DNA of 64,000 nt from Stercorarius parasiticus (lineage: Eukaryota > Chordata > Aves > Charadriiformes > Stercorariidae), in NCBI GenBank assembly GCA_013396915.1, contig VWZL01001288.1, positions 1 to 64,000 of the forward strand, read 5' to 3'. Under the pieces are notes generated by a model. The model was not told where the DNA came from. It saw only the letters and a list, made by a program, of their open reading frames with translations, and searched no databases. Positions 26,701 through 41,700 of the stretch are shown here, in pieces. A program made the position numbers and the translations under genes. Every line of letters starts with the position of its first letter. Positions within the stretch are counted from its first letter, which is position 1.

Positions 26701-29700
26701 TTCTAACCTTATGGTGGGATCCTCCATACAGACTCCTTTTCTCCCATTCCATCTTTCTCACTACATTTTGAGCACAGCTGACACATGGACTTTATAATTG
26801 CAGTCAACTGTAGGGGAACACAAATACTGTAAATAGGAACTTAGAGTAACCCTTGATGACTGAAAAAAAGCCTGGACTGTGCATAACAAATTACATGATT
26901 AAAAAGGCACTGATCTTGTAATACTTGGCTGAAGAAACATTTTCATTCTTAACTATGTTCTTCAGCCAATTTTCTGCCTTTCATTAAGTGTGTCATTGTT
27001 GGATATGGTAAGAAGACTAATCTTGCCGTCTTATTCTGTGCTTATAACTCAGCTTCCTCTTTCCTTTTTCCAGAAGATAATTAAGACTGCAATCTTCCAT
27101 AGCTATTCATGGGGTGAGGGGGAGATATTTTATATTCCATGGAAGGAAAAAATATTTTCTCATGACAAAGCAGTTCACACAGTTGGGAGAACATTCTGAC
27201 TCTTATTCTGCTACACAGTTTTCTTTAATGATTTTTTTTTATTAGATTCTGGCAGGGATCCAACAAGGAGGAAGAGTATAGAATTAATTTCCTTATTAGT
27301 TTGAAAATCTGTAGCCTAAACTGTATGCTATTCTTGCATTCCCAAGAAATGGCCATTCAGTGAATTGCTTTAAAGAAAGACTTATATTAAAAAGAACTGT
27401 ACAAATACTTTCAATACATGGCTTCTCAGTTGAAAAGATGCACATGGCAGAAGGGTGAATATGTCATGTGTGTATATGTATATGAGGGAATGGAAGCAAA
27501 ATATTTTCATAGCACAGAGAAATGAAAGACTGTTTTTTTAAAAAAAAAATTCTTTACTCTTCACCAGCTCTTTCAGATTGCTGTCAATTACAGTTCTATA
27601 ATCCTCAATTTTAAAAAGATTCTTTGTAATCTAATTGTTCTTCCAGTCTACTTTCACTTTTTAATCTTGTCGTGATTTAACCCCAGCCAGCAACTAGGAT
27701 CATGCAGCCTCTCACTCACTCACCCACCCTTTCCCACCCGCCCGGAATGGTAGAGAGAAGAGGGAGAAAAGGAGGGGAAAGGGAAAAAAAAACAACTCGT
27801 GTGTTGAGTTAAAGACAGTTTAACAGAACAATAACAGAAAAGAAAAATAAAAATATTAATAATGATGGTAAAAGAATATACAAGACACAAGTCATTGGTT
27901 GCCCAGCCCAACCTGAGCAAAGATCACGGACTCCTTTCCTCCGGCCAACCCCCGTTTGTGTACTGAGCATGAAATATATGATATGGAAAATTCCTTTGGC
28001 TATTCTGTTGTTCCGTCTGTGCTCCCTCTCAGATTCTATGGGAAGCTGAAAAGTCCTTGACAAGTATAAACATCACTTAGCAACAACTAAACCAATATGC
28101 ATTATTGACATTCCTTTCATACCAAATCTGAAAACACAGCAACCACTAGAAAGAAAATTATCTATCCCAGCTGAAATCAGGACAAATATCTTTAAGTAGT
28201 CTGGATGTTGAAGGTCTTAAGTCCAACTTTTCATTTGAATAAGCTGTTCATTTTAATGTATTTGTGGTTAATATTTTGTCAGCTTTAGTTTATGAAAAAT
28301 GAGAGGAGTGTATTCAGCTGCCACCAAAGACTCTACAAATTAAATCTGGAATGTAGCGGTAAAGACTCAGCAAAAACATTCAAGGAATTACTCTCCAGAA
28401 TTCTAGCACTGCCAACATCAGCCACACCTATAAAAATAAATCTATGATGTAAAACCATGATGGAAATTTTTCTTTGTCATTCACAGTGTGTTGTAATTTG
28501 AAAAGTAATATCTGAAGTCTAATGTCTTAAAGTTTATGTTTTAGACTTTGGTAGGATTGTATAGTTTGTTGGCATTCCCTCTCTCAAGGAACCAACATCT
28601 ACTCTGTGATAACTTTAGTGAATTTGCACTTTTGTGTAAGAGGGGAGAATCTGTCAAGCATATCTATGGTAGAGCTTTTATTTCTGTCATGTTAATTAAG
28701 AAGACATTATATCTTTTAAGACCATCAATGATAATTTGAGTGTTACAGTATAGAATTATCAGTTAGCCCTGGTTTGCTGTTATGTATAGTTTACACATAT
28801 TCAAGAATGAGAATATTTTCCTGACATCATTATATGACAGTTCCTGGTCCCTGATATTGCTAAATTCTATGTATGCTGTGATGACATACTCTTTTAATTC
28901 TGTTTTTGATTTCTTGTAGTCTGGTTTTCATCCTCACTACATTTACCTGTGAACTTTCCCCTGTGTCCATCCGTCCAGTCTTTAGTGACTTCCTTCTCTA
29001 TAACCTGCTTTATGTCTGTTCTTAATTATTTCTCTCATTCATTCCTGAGCTGCTTCAGTCTTCCTTGAAAACCTGAGGCTCTGCCATCCCACTTTCTATC
29101 ACCATATAATCCACAGGATCTTGCCTTAAATAGCTGTTTAGTTCCTATATCCAATATGTAGGTGACCTCATGTAGTTTTGTCATTTTAATTTCTGTTCAG
29201 TTAATTTAATTTTTTTCCTTTATAATACTGCTGCCACCAGTTTCTCTCAATGTCCTCACTTTCTATATGTTTCCCTTTCTTCAATCCCATCTAATTTTCT
29301 CAAAACAGACTGCTTAAATTAATTTTCTTCAGCTGCTGTTCTGTTCCACATCCCACTTACTTAAACTTGGCAGTCATTTATATGGCAGTCATTCTGTAAA
29401 TTCAAAAGGCTCGCATTTAGTAAAATACAACCGATTTGTGGTCTATCCAGAAAAGGCTGAATGAAAAAAAAAAAGGATGAAGATCTGGAGAGTGTGTATT
29501 TAGCAATGAAAAATTAATAATAAAAAAATAAAAATTAGACTCAGCTAAATTTAGTATACGCTTGTTCTGTACATTATTTAGTTGTGCTTTTGTCTATATC
29601 CCACAGAACTGTCTTATATGAGTGCTGTCCTGGCTATATGAAGATGGATGGTACAAGAGGATGTCCTGCAGGTACAAGCTTATTTTCCTATGGATGAGTC

Positions 29701-32700
29701 AGTATATGAGAAGCATTAAAATACAGGAGGCTTTCAAAGGTGGTCACCTTGAGAAGTGATTGCCTTTTTTTAAGAATTACTGCCTGAGAATACACAACTT
29801 CATTTGCATACGGCCAACAGTTAAAAATCAGCCAGCATGGAATTTCCCATCTCCTTCCAGTTGCTGGATTGGAGAGGAATGATAGAGTCTTCAGTTCCCA
29901 AAGCTGCCGAAGAAGTTTTATTCCCGTTCCCATCACACCCCAGAATAACCTAAAGCATACCAGTGAAGCCAGAAAAACAGGACATGATGTGTGACATATC
30001 TAAATTCTGTTTATTCTTTTTCCTGAGAAGACTTGGATCTTATTTACTAAAAGAGTGTTATAGGCTTTAAATAAGCTAATTATAGGCTTTAAATAAATGA
30101 AGAAGTCAAAATGAAGACAGGAATTATTGATTTCTCCTATTTGTGCTATTCTGTTTTGCATAAATACAATCAATTACAGCAGGGAAGAGTAATCTGAGAA
30201 GGAATTATTTCATAACTTCAGATCCCTATATCTGAAATAATTATTTTACATTCAATAATAGAGTTAGGCATATTTAAGGAAGAGTTTAGTTTGCTTAGAT
30301 GCGTTAATCTCACTTTAGATGTTTACATTAGGATGAGGTAAGTCACACTCTAGAATCCCCTGCTCCTCTCCATGACCATACAAAGAGTGCAGAAAAAATA
30401 GCTCACATGCAGGTGCCTCACTTCTAGATGTCCAGAATTAGGAGAGATGAATCCTATTCTCACGTAGCAGTGTTTTAACTGGGAGACTACGGCCGTTCTT
30501 ACTCTCTGGATGAATCAATGTATGCACGAACCACACACTGGAAGAAGAGCAAGAGGCCTCACAAGAAGAATTCTAGCCCAGCATGACCAAATGAGACCTA
30601 CTCCATTGAAATTTTTGTAATTATAGGAATTTTCTCCTGTCCTCAATGGATAGCCTCCCATTTCAGGATGGGTTGGCACAAAACCAGACAAGTCTTCTAA
30701 AGTAAACATTACAATACTTGGTTTTGTTTGATCTAATTTTTCATTAAGCAAACCAAAAAAATAAATAACAAGCAGATGTGTTTGGGTGGTTTTTGAACGT
30801 TTACAATGGAATTTAATCTAAGCACACTGTTTTAATATTGATTTAAACAGTTTCAGAAAGGCAATATTATTGTCTAAACAAAAGAAACAAAATAGATTTG
30901 ATTGTGAGAAATTGGATGACTGAAGAGTTTACAGTATTCTTATCTCATGTTTATTTTAGTTGCTCCTATTGATCACGTATATGGTACACTTGGTATTGTG
31001 GGAGCTACCTCCACGCAGCAGTATTCTGACATGTCAAAGCTGAGAGAGGAGATTGAGGGACGAGGATCATTCACTTTCTTTGCACCAAGCAACGAAGCCT
31101 GGGAGCAATTAAATTCAGTAAGTGTGCGCGCGTGTGTGTGTGTGTGAGTGTGCAAGCGTTAAAGTGTTTCATCTAACGTTGTTCTAGCTCCAACAGCTAG
31201 TCTATGATAAGGGAGACTAGAAACAATATTGATATTTTAGATCTAACACAGGTTATAGTAAAATAATTTGCATGTTTAACATGCATTGCTGAAGCTAGAG
31301 TCTGAATTTATTTTCAGGAGTTCAACTTTAAGTATTTCTTACTTAAGCACTTGCATGACAAATTTTAATAGTGTTATTAGCATAGTTTTAAGGAAACTGA
31401 TAGGAATTCCAGCAATTGTATGATGTAGAGTATAATTGTACTTTGTCAGTGATTCAGGTGTCCTTTTTTAGTAACGTTTTTAATTAAATAAATATTGAGT
31501 AAAAGCTCCTCCAATGACTTGTCTGTGATGAGGCCTCTTGTCTTCCATTTGTAAGCAAATTAGACTAAAGCATCATTTAAGTAGAGCCAAATTGATAGGT
31601 ACCAAAATCGTGTCTCCTAACAGGAAATATCCATTGCTGAATATATTGCAAGCATATGTTAAGGTAGAGCAATATTTACATCCTTCTGACTGGAAGAATG
31701 TCTTGAAGCTTCTAATTAATTAAATTCCTTTCTTCTTCAGGAAATTCACAGGAATTTGGTTGACAACGTAAATATTGAACTGTATAATGCTCTCCACCAC
31801 CACATGGTAAACAAGCGCATGTTGACAAAAGATCTTAAGAATGGCATGACTCTGGTGTCTATGTATAATGACCAGAAATTGCTTATTAACCATTATCCTA
31901 ACGGGGTAAGTCTGTTCTCTTTTTTTTTTCCCTAATATAATTATTCAGGTATAGCGATTACTCTTTTATTTATTTCCCTCTATAGCTAAGAAAATAGGTT
32001 ATAGAAAGTTTAACGTCTAGCAAGTCAGTTGGTACTGACAAAAATATTTTCTCAAATTTTGTCTGCTGTGTAGACTAATTAAGAAAGAATGAACAAACAA
32101 GTGCTGTTTGCTGTTTAGAAATCAAAGTTCAAACGAGCATTAACTTTCTTCCTAGAAGACAAAGCTTTTTGTGGCCAAAATTCATGATCATAATAAATCT
32201 GAGAGCAAAATCTACAATTAACCTCCATACGTTTACAAAATAATATTAAATGAGATCTTTTATTTGAATTAGAGTGCATGGTAGAAGCATTTAAGATTGT
32301 AGGGCACATGCATCCATTTAACTTTATTTGGCTGGAAAAAAATTCATTTTTATAAATGCTAGAAATCTGCCAGTCAAATCACTCATCTTTGTTGCCTTAA
32401 ATGCATCAAGACGTTTATGTTGGACTACAGTTTACATCAGTAAAATCCAATACAATCACCATACTAACTCCATGTGGAAAACAAATCTGAATAATTGCAA
32501 TAAGAAATAAAACTTTAATAAAAATCAATGTAACCTGAATAAATTTGCTGACAGCTTTCCAGAAGCTTGGTCAGCCTTTCAAATCTTAATAGGTTTTACT
32601 TAAAATTTAAAATATAAACTGAGTACATAACATACAGCACATACATTGCCAATCTATAAGAATCAGATTCTAAGCATATGATCAAATTAATGCTTAATCT

Positions 32701-35700
32701 TCTACTGCCTGATTTTTCAAACATAGGTTGTCACTGTTAACTGTGCCAGGATCATCCATGGCAACCAGATTGCTACCAATGGTGTTGTTCATGTCATTGA
32801 TCGTGTCCTGACTGCTGTTGGAAATACCATTCAAGATTTCATTGAAGTCGAGGATGATCTTTCATCTCTTAGAGTAAGTGGACAAAATTAAAAATGCTTC
32901 TCTGGTCTTTTAGTTTTTTCTTCTTTCTTTTCTATTTCTGCATGATACCTGGAAGTAAGAAGAGTTAGCTCAGTCAGAGATACAAATAAATTAAATTAAG
33001 AACTCCAGCTAATATTGCAAATCTAGCTATATAAAAAGGCAAAGTATATTTTACATAAGGAGTCTGCTTCTGCTCTTTTGTGGATCAAATAAGATCACAT
33101 CAATAGGACAGAATGTGTCCCTGTGCATAAAAAAGTGAGTCTTCTCTTCAAGCACTGAGGTAATGAAGTGTCTGAGCATGTTACAATGTCTGTTGCTAGA
33201 TAAATAAGACTAATTTCAAAATAGACAATACAAAATGGTAAAAAACCCACATAAATTCCAGAACCTGACTCATAGCAGGTTTCAGAACACCGGTAGATAC
33301 ATGTTGGAAGGATTTTTCTTGCAGAGTGGAAGCAGGATTTTTCTGTCCAAGTTTCTAATTTCTCCTTCTTCTAGAAGATGTATCTGCTTAGTGTCATGCT
33401 GCACTTGTTTAAAAATAATATGCTACGGTTTTGCAAATGGATGTTGTCCTTTTCCCTCCTCTATCTCCTCAATAAATACACAAAAAATTTAAATGTAGAG
33501 ACATAAAGGTACAAAACACCCTCTGAATCCCTCAAATCCAGTCCATGACAGTTATAGGCAACCACATCATTTAATTCCTTTAAAAAAAAGAATATAAAAG
33601 CCTACCCTTTCTAGTGTCCAGTTGAAAAAGAATCCTTCTCTATGTCATTTTTTCCTGCATGTTCTTTCTTGTATCTCCTCTGCTTGAGTTTGTGAACTCT
33701 AGGCAGACATTTTCACCTAATCCTAGGTAAGATGATCCTTTTATATTAACTTGCATACCTCCCTAACTCTGCTTGAAAAAAACTTACTGGTTTCCAGGAT
33801 ACATGCTGGATCGTGCTAATTTTTCTTTCAGTTGCATCTCATTGCAGCCTGACTTCCCGACTTTTCAAAGGGTGAAGTCTCTGTCTATAGCACATACACC
33901 TGCTAATTCCTGTGTGCGTGCCTCTGCACGTCATACTGCTTTAATGCCTTTTGCTTCAAAAGGAAATGTTCTAATGAAACCATTAAACAAAATCAGCCCT
34001 GAGACTCTAATATGACATTTCTTTTAGGATGGTTATTCCCATCTTCCAGTTAGCCAGTTTCATATGCACTTTTTCTTTCTGTCTTAGGTTGAGCTGATAG
34101 TATTTCATATTTAGCTGAGCAACTTCGTTACTCAAGTCCGGATGTGTTCAATTTTACATATGTTCTTTTTCTAGAAAATATGTTCATAAATTATACGGCA
34201 TCATACTACCCTTTTAATCCATTTTGTATTCTCACAGTATCTTTGATTATTTTTCCTGCATTGTTCTTTTTCTTCAGTCTTTGATTGTAATGAGGACAGG
34301 TTGCAGTTATCAAAAGAACACATATTGTTATAGTATTGTCTTTCAGGATTAATCCAATAACGGAAACACCCAAATTGTGAGGTTGAACAGAGGATGTTTT
34401 TAAACAAGTTAAGAAGATTTGTTTAAGGAATAAAAGGGAAATTTTATTTTTTTGAAAAATACTGAATGGGGTTTTATTTAGTTTAGACTGCTTACCTCAT
34501 CTTCATTACTAGAAAGCAAAGAATTTTTCATCAATTGTGTTTAACTTTACTTTTTTAATGTCCAGAGATGAGTAACATTTTAGGGATTAAAAACCTAGAG
34601 GCTTAAAGTTTGAGATTAGAATATTATATTATATTATATTATATTATTATATTTCACTTGGAAGGGACTTGCAATGATATCTAGTCCAACTGCCTGACCG
34701 CTTCAGGGATGACCAAAAGTTAGAGCATGGTATTAAGGGCATTGTCCAAATGCCTCCTAAACAAACACTGGCAGGCTTGAGGCATCAACCACCTCTCCAG
34801 TGTTTGACCACCCTCTTGGTAAAGAAATATTTCCTAATGTCGTGTCTGAACCTCCCCTGGCACAGCTTTGAATCTTTCGCATGTGTACTGTCCCTGGATA
34901 CCAGGGAGAAGAGATCAGCACATCCCTATTCACTTCCCCTCCTCAGGAAGCTGTAGAGAGCAATGAGGTCACCCCTCAGCCTCCTGTTGTGATTCAAAAC
35001 CTCCTCCTTGTAATTCATCAAATTCAGGCCATAATAATTAAAATTTGTGCCATGTTGTCACCTCTATCAGAATTTATTGATTACTGTGTGCTAAATTAAG
35101 GAGGTAACTCAGTATATCAAAGCACATTTTTCCAATAAAATTAGTTTTATATTCCTTTTCTTCAGTTCATTTTTTCATCTTTCTTTAACACTGATATGAG
35201 TCTAGAATTAAAGAACCTGTGGGCACTAGGTGAAACTAGACAGATAATGCATTTTGGTAATATTTTAAATAACCAGTATTAAAAAACAGATTTATTTTCT
35301 AGGCTGCTGCCATCACATCTGATGTCTTGGATATTCTTGGAAGGCCTGGTCATTACACACTTTTTGCTCCTACTAATGAAGCTTTTGAAAGACTTCCAAG
35401 GGGAGTCTTGGAAAGGATCATGGGTGACAAGGTGGCTTCTGAAGGTATGTAACATTTTTTTGCAAATGAGAAATACAGGTGAGTAGATCAGAAGGTGGAA
35501 ACTGCATTATCCTAGTAGCTCTGAAATTTAGCACCTGTACTTTCATACGTATGGGAAGAGTTATTTCTTCTGTCTCTGACTTTTCCAGTTACCTAAGAAT
35601 TCAAATTCACTGAAAATTTAGTTTCCAAAACAGTTTAAAGGAAACTGTGAAAATATAGGCACACAGATGTTTCTAGTAGTTCAGCTGCGTAGTTCTGATA

Positions 35701-38700
35701 GAGATTCCTGCCTCTAGAATTGCAGGGATATTTGAATGAGGGATTCTCTCATAGCTTTCTCATGAAGAGCTTTTTCATACAAAAAGGACATGCTCTAGTA
35801 AAAAGCAAATTCTGCCCAGCAAGTTGAACTGAACTTATACCGTATGTTCTGACAAACTGTAACAGTCAGCACACTTACTCTTCTGAGAACTACAATAAAA
35901 CTAAATAAAACGGAAGTCTGTTATGTGCACCGTAATATAATGGACTGCTAGGAAATGGAAGGCTACATTTCTGTTCTCATTTACGAGCTCCACTGCACTA
36001 CACAAGCTCTCCATCATTTCATCATAGCCTGATTAAATCACTGTGCAGCATCTCAATAGAGGATGGTGAAAAGAGGGATCTGGGATAACTTTAACGTGAG
36101 ACAATGACTAAAACTGGAATCCTGAAATAACACAGCATTTTTGTTGTGGCTTTTTTATTATTTTTTTCAGTTTGCTTTCAGGGATTTTTGTCTGATTCTT
36201 TTGGTATCTGCACAAGATAGTACAACGAATCTCACTTATATAGTAATGCATAACAAAATATAAATCTGAGCCTGACTTTGCATAGCCTATACAGTTTTGT
36301 ACTCAGAGGTTCACTTGGAGCATATCATCTGCAGTCACTGAGTTATATACTCTGTTACATGCAGATCACAGCATAGCCGGTATCATTTTCATAATATAGG
36401 GGATTCAAAACATTTTTGACCATAGATGTTGTTTACAGGCATGTACTATCAATTTTCATATAAATAACTTTCAATAAAGTAACTATGAGTGTAACTAGGC
36501 AAATATGCTAGATAAGCTAGTAAACTATTAAAAATAGTGTAGATGTAAAAATTTACCTCATACATACACGTGTAAAATATATATATCTATAACTATATAT
36601 ATAAAAATATATAAAAAAAATATGTGTCCAAACACCTTTATATGAACTTCCTGCTCTTTCTCTGCAGCTCTTGTGAAGTTCCATATTTTAAATACCCTTC
36701 AGTGCTCTGAAGCCATCACAGGTGGAGCAGTCTATGAAACCTTGGAAGGAAACACACTTGAAGTTGGTTGTGATGGTGAAAGTCTGACTGTAAACGGAGT
36801 GAAGATGGTGAAACGCAAAGATATTGTGACAAGCAATGGTGTTATCCACCTCATTGATGAAGTGCTAATTCCTGATTCTGGTCAGTGATGTATATGAAAA
36901 ACTTCTTACACTGAAGATGTTTTCTACAATCTTACCTAGATTCCCTCAGATATATTGTTATGGAAAGCACAGAGGATCCAAATCAGGAAAAGGAATAAAT
37001 TGTGTGTTAAAATAACTTTTCTTATTCCTTTATTTACAGCCAAGCAAGTCATTGAGCTTGGGGGTGCCCAACAGACCACTTTTACAGACCTGGTGGCACA
37101 GCTAGGACTGGCGTCTTCTCTAAGACCAGAGGGCCAATACACTCTCCTGGCACCTCTGAATGGTGCTTTTTCAGGTTAGTAGCCTTAAAAGGTTATCTCT
37201 GAATGTACAAATAGACAAGAATATATGATACCCTGACAGTTTTCCAAATAAGCCCCAGTACTCATGCTGAGTCCCAAGGAAAGAGAGACATAGAGAAATA
37301 GAGATACTTCATCCTTTCAAAATACATACCATGCAGAAAGACAAAACAAGCCTGACCACCAAGCTGCACAGCTTGTCTTTGGTGGTATCATTTGTTAATG
37401 GAAATAGTGTCACTAAAATAAGATACAAAATATGCACAGACAGATGGTGGGAAAAGAAAGATATTAATGAACTGCCAGTTCCCTTAATCTTTGCATTATT
37501 TGCATTAGATTCACAACTTAGTTATTCTCAAAAAGGTTATACGAAAAGGTTGGTATTTTCCAGTACATTAAAGTAGCAAGAAACTGATACAAATGTACCA
37601 TAAAATAGATGTTTGCATACTTGCAGAAGTGACCACATGGGCATCCTGCCCTTCCCCCAAGAATTTGATCGTTAACGCACCACCACACAAGCAAATTTGG
37701 AAAGGTTTTAAAGTGTACATGCAGAAAGGAAAAGTTGTAATAAAAACTTCAGCAGTAATTCAGAAGATGGAGCAGGACCACATATAAATCATTTGCCATA
37801 TTATTTATAATAATTAATCAGGGCTATGTCAGAAGTTCATGTCTGAATTTAAGGAATGGCAATTTGCAGAAACTACTTCACAATTAATTTTCTGTGTACA
37901 CAGATCTGTCCAAGCCTTAACTCAAGCATTTCAAAGAAAGATTCAGTATTTCCATGGTCTTTCAATATAGCTTCCACAGTTAATCTTATTTGAATGAAAA
38001 TTCACTACATAAATCACCATATATTAATACCTGAATGGCTTTGTAGATGACACCTTAAGGATGGATCAACGCCTTCTTAAAACGATCCTGCAGAATCACA
38101 TTATAAAAGTGAAAGTTGGACTCAATGAACTGTACAATGGACAAGAGCTGGAGACAATTGGAGGAAAACTGCTTAGAGTCTTTGTGTATCGCACAGTAAG
38201 TGAATGGGGCTTTCTAACAATATGTATCCCAACTATCAAAATGAAGAGTCATGAAAGAATAAAAGACAAAGATGAATGAAACATCCAACAATTACCATTA
38301 CAACTAGCAAAAATCTTTAAGCTTTTAAGCTAGGAAAAAACGAATCTTTATTGAAGGGAACTTTGTTTTCATGGAAGACTCGTTTGGAAAACAAACACGA
38401 TTCCAGATTTGGCACTCCGTTAATTAAAAATTTTTAAAGCTAGTTTTTAGAACGAAATAAGACCATTCTCAAGGGAGAGAAAAAAATCAAGTTTGGAAAT
38501 ATTTACATCATATTAACTTACTCCAGATTTTGCTACTTTTGCTTTCTCAGGCAGTAACAGATTTCCTGGCAGGAACACACAATTTGACTGTAGGAAATAC
38601 ATGTGAATATTATTTTTACATTTAGGAGCCTGTTTTGAAGTATGCATCCATCTCATTTTATCAAATATGTTTAAATGTATATCATTGTGTGAATAGGTAC

Positions 38701-41700
38701 ACCTGTTTTTTTTTTTTAATCAGGCTGTATGTATTGAAAATTCATGCATGGTCAGAGGAAGTAAAGAAGGAAGGAATGGTTTCATTCACATCTTCAGACA
38801 AATCATCAATCCAGCAGAAAAGACATTGCATGAAATGCTGAGAAATGATAAGCGTTTCAGGTGAGTAGGAGTTTTGACAGCACTGAGATTTTCCTACAGA
38901 GGGTAACTTATGTACAGCACAGTTGGTCTTAGAAATAGTTGTGAACCTTGTGTTGTTGGATTTTGAGGGGCAGGGAGGGCAGGGCACAAGCCTTGCAAAC
39001 TTGGTGAAGAAATGTTTATATGCTTTCCAATGGGACACCACTCTCCAGTCTTGCCCCGTCTCCAGAGTCGTTTCTCAGCCATCCTTTCTTCTGATGCTAT
39101 TCACAAAAAAAGGGGAAGAGGGGGAAGAAAAAAGAAAAAGTATTCTCCTCCAGCTGCATACTGAAAGGGCTCCCATATTTTATGCTAGAATGGTTGTTTA
39201 CAGCACATAAGGGTCAGTAAGACACCAGAAAGAGAGAAGTAAGAGGACAAAAGGGATTGCAAGATGCATCCAGAGCTATAAATGCAGCAGAGACTGGAGT
39301 TTTAATTAACAAGTAGTCCAATTCCATATAGGTGCAGCATGACTGTATACACTTCCAGTAAGTATTTCTGTTGCCTTCCTGCATGAATCTCAATACTCCT
39401 ATAGAGGGCAACTACCCCTGGCATCCTCCCTTCATCTCTTTGGTCTGCGGGGTTTTAATTCGATGAATTCTGCTCTTATCCAGGCTGCCAATTTTTTTTT
39501 TTTCTCAAATCCTTTTTCCTCAGTGTGCTACTCTTAAGACTGCCTTTTATTTTTTTTTCTAATTTTCCTCCTCCACTGTCTTTATTTCTGGGAAACAGTG
39601 AGAGTGTTTGAAGATTGCTGCACTATCAGAAAAAATGAGGGAACTAAGTGCCTGGACTCAAGTGTAGTTACTACACTTCAACAGAATGTATTTGTGTTTT
39701 GTCTCTTTGTTGTAAACAGCATTTTCCTCAGTCTGGTGAAAGCTGCAGATTTAGATGATGTTCTGTCACGACCTGGAGAATGGACTCTGTTTGTTCCAAC
39801 TAACGATGCCTTTAAAGGTTTGACCGATGACGACAAAGATATATTGATAAGTAAGTAACATAAGAAGACCAGACATATAAGAAAATGTAAAATCGATGGG
39901 GAAGGTGGCTAGTGCATTTCTTACACAAAGGTTGTCTAATAAAACAGTTTACTTTTTGCATAGGACTTCCCTAAATTAATTCCTTCTTGGGGGAAAGAAA
40001 AAACATATTTTTGGAAAAAAGCATCCAACCAGAATTTATATTTAAATTTCAGTCCTTGATATATTATTCCAAGATGTAATTACCTTTCAGGGTAAAATCT
40101 GCATTTGTTTAATTAGCTTCAACTTTTCATCATTCAATTTTGCTATAATATGTTTTTTAAAATTGAAAAATCTCTTCTGTCATGTTTCTTTGCTAGTTGT
40201 GACCATTGCATTAAAAGATATGTAGTATTGACTTCCCTGTCTTTCCTTTCTCTTCTCTGTCTCCACCCAGTGATCTCTGATATCACCTGTGCTCTACGAC
40301 TTAAATATTGAATAGGTATTGCTAAAGGCCAATATATGTAATTTCTTCCCATCTTACACTTTTAAATTTTGGAATTCTGTAGATTTTTCACAAGATTTAA
40401 AAGCAGTTTCTTTAATGTCATGTTTGATTTCCGTAAGAGAAGAAATGCACAGTGAGTACTTCACATCTCCTGCAGAATTTCCCATTAGAGGGGTAGACTG
40501 TGGCCACAGCATTATAAATATTTTCAGTTTATTTGAGAATAATGTGAATCTGGTCTGCCCACAAGTGTGGGAGGAGTGGTTACCTTGAATCCCACATCCA
40601 GACGGTCAGTCACATTTTCCCTTCCTGCGCTTTTCAGATCAAAGACGTGAAGCCAAATCCTATGAATCCTTAATGACTTTAAAGAGTCCACTTCCAAGCA
40701 TTCATAAACAGCAACCCCAGCTCTACACAGCCTTTAACTCACTAATGAGGCACTGTGAATTTGAATTATTTAAAGTTATGTTAGTGGTCTAAATTACCTT
40801 CTAGTGTGATGTGTCTCTAGTGACTAACAGTAAATTAACAGATAGCCTAAATGACTAACATTAGATAGCTATGAAATGAAGCTTGTCTCAGGTCTATGAA
40901 CTGAACTAACTGGGTAAATGCTATTGTTCTGTTTTTATTGGACTATATAGTTATTTTATTAACTAAGATTGAGTTTATCAGGTCTATTATTCTTGCCTTC
41001 AGTTCTCAACTTGACATTGTACCCAAGGCCCATGCCATTTTGGTTTATTTCTATAGTTAAGAATATAATTATATTTGCCATTCTGCTTTTCATTGTCAAG
41101 GGGCTTTATGTACTATTTTTTCCTATCCTTGTGGCTCAGTTTATACTTACTTTCCTTGGCAGATGAGATTTTAATTTACCCTCATTATTTTTTTTGCAGC
41201 AGAATGGCCATTTTTTGTGTCAGATTACTTTCTGGAAATCTGTCTTGGCTTTCTTTAAAGGCATAATTTTGTTTTCTCCATAAATTTAAATCTTAAAATA
41301 TGTAAGGAATATAAAGAAATACTTGTTTAACTGTAAGAAAAACACGAAACAAAGATTATTTTAACCAGTAACCATTGTGGCATAGAACAAAGGTGATCTG
41401 ATAGTTTGTGAAATTGGCCATGTTTAGGCTATCTATGAACGGTCCAGTCAGAAAATCTTAGTGCTAATTTTAGTAGGAAGAAAAAAAAGCATTTAATTGC
41501 ATTTCAGTAGTAAAGTGAATCACAGTAATATCTGTGATCAAAACAAAAAGCAGATAAAGAGCAGATAAAAGCAGTTAAAGAGACACCAGGAAAACATTAT
41601 AACCAGACAGTATTTCCATTGCAGTTTCATCAAGCCTGAAACTCTTAATACTAATCAATATCAGCATGTAATGCTGATATGAAACTTGTAATAGAATGGT

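Larger units (their letters stand above)
22335..29606 (+). other. POSTN: POSTN intron 2, the largest intron (7.3 kb)
   Basis: It contains a probable MIR relic (22638-22790) and a solo LTR (27668-28184), both listed separately. The rest is AT-rich sequence with no exon-like segment that I could support. The 3' part, 28900-29400, is pyrimidine-rich. Confidence 0.85.
32874..35302 (+). other. POSTN: POSTN intron 6
   Basis: Intron of 2.4 kb. The 3' half carries an (ATATT)n microsatellite and an antisense CR1 relic, listed separately. The remainder shows nothing recognisable. Confidence 0.85.

Noticed and set aside
27809..28063. Minus-strand 84-codon frame within the LTR, possible viral gene remnant
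   Set aside because: It lies wholly inside the LTR, which does not encode proteins. No gag, pol or env wording was seen.
36570..36625. AT-rich run as possible regulatory or hairpin element near exon 8
   Set aside because: It is plain ATATAT and poly-A low complexity without a clear inverted repeat or unit structure.
38196..38279. Read-through of exon 10 into intron 10
   Set aside because: A strong GTAAGT donor follows exon 10, and exon 11 restores the expected sequence. The read-through peptide has no family match.
39598..39719. Upstream in-frame extension or alternative start for POSTN exon 12
   Set aside because: The frame is open from an ATG at 39598, but the segment is T-rich intron without similarity to periostin, and the acceptor at 39719 reproduces the mammalian exon start.
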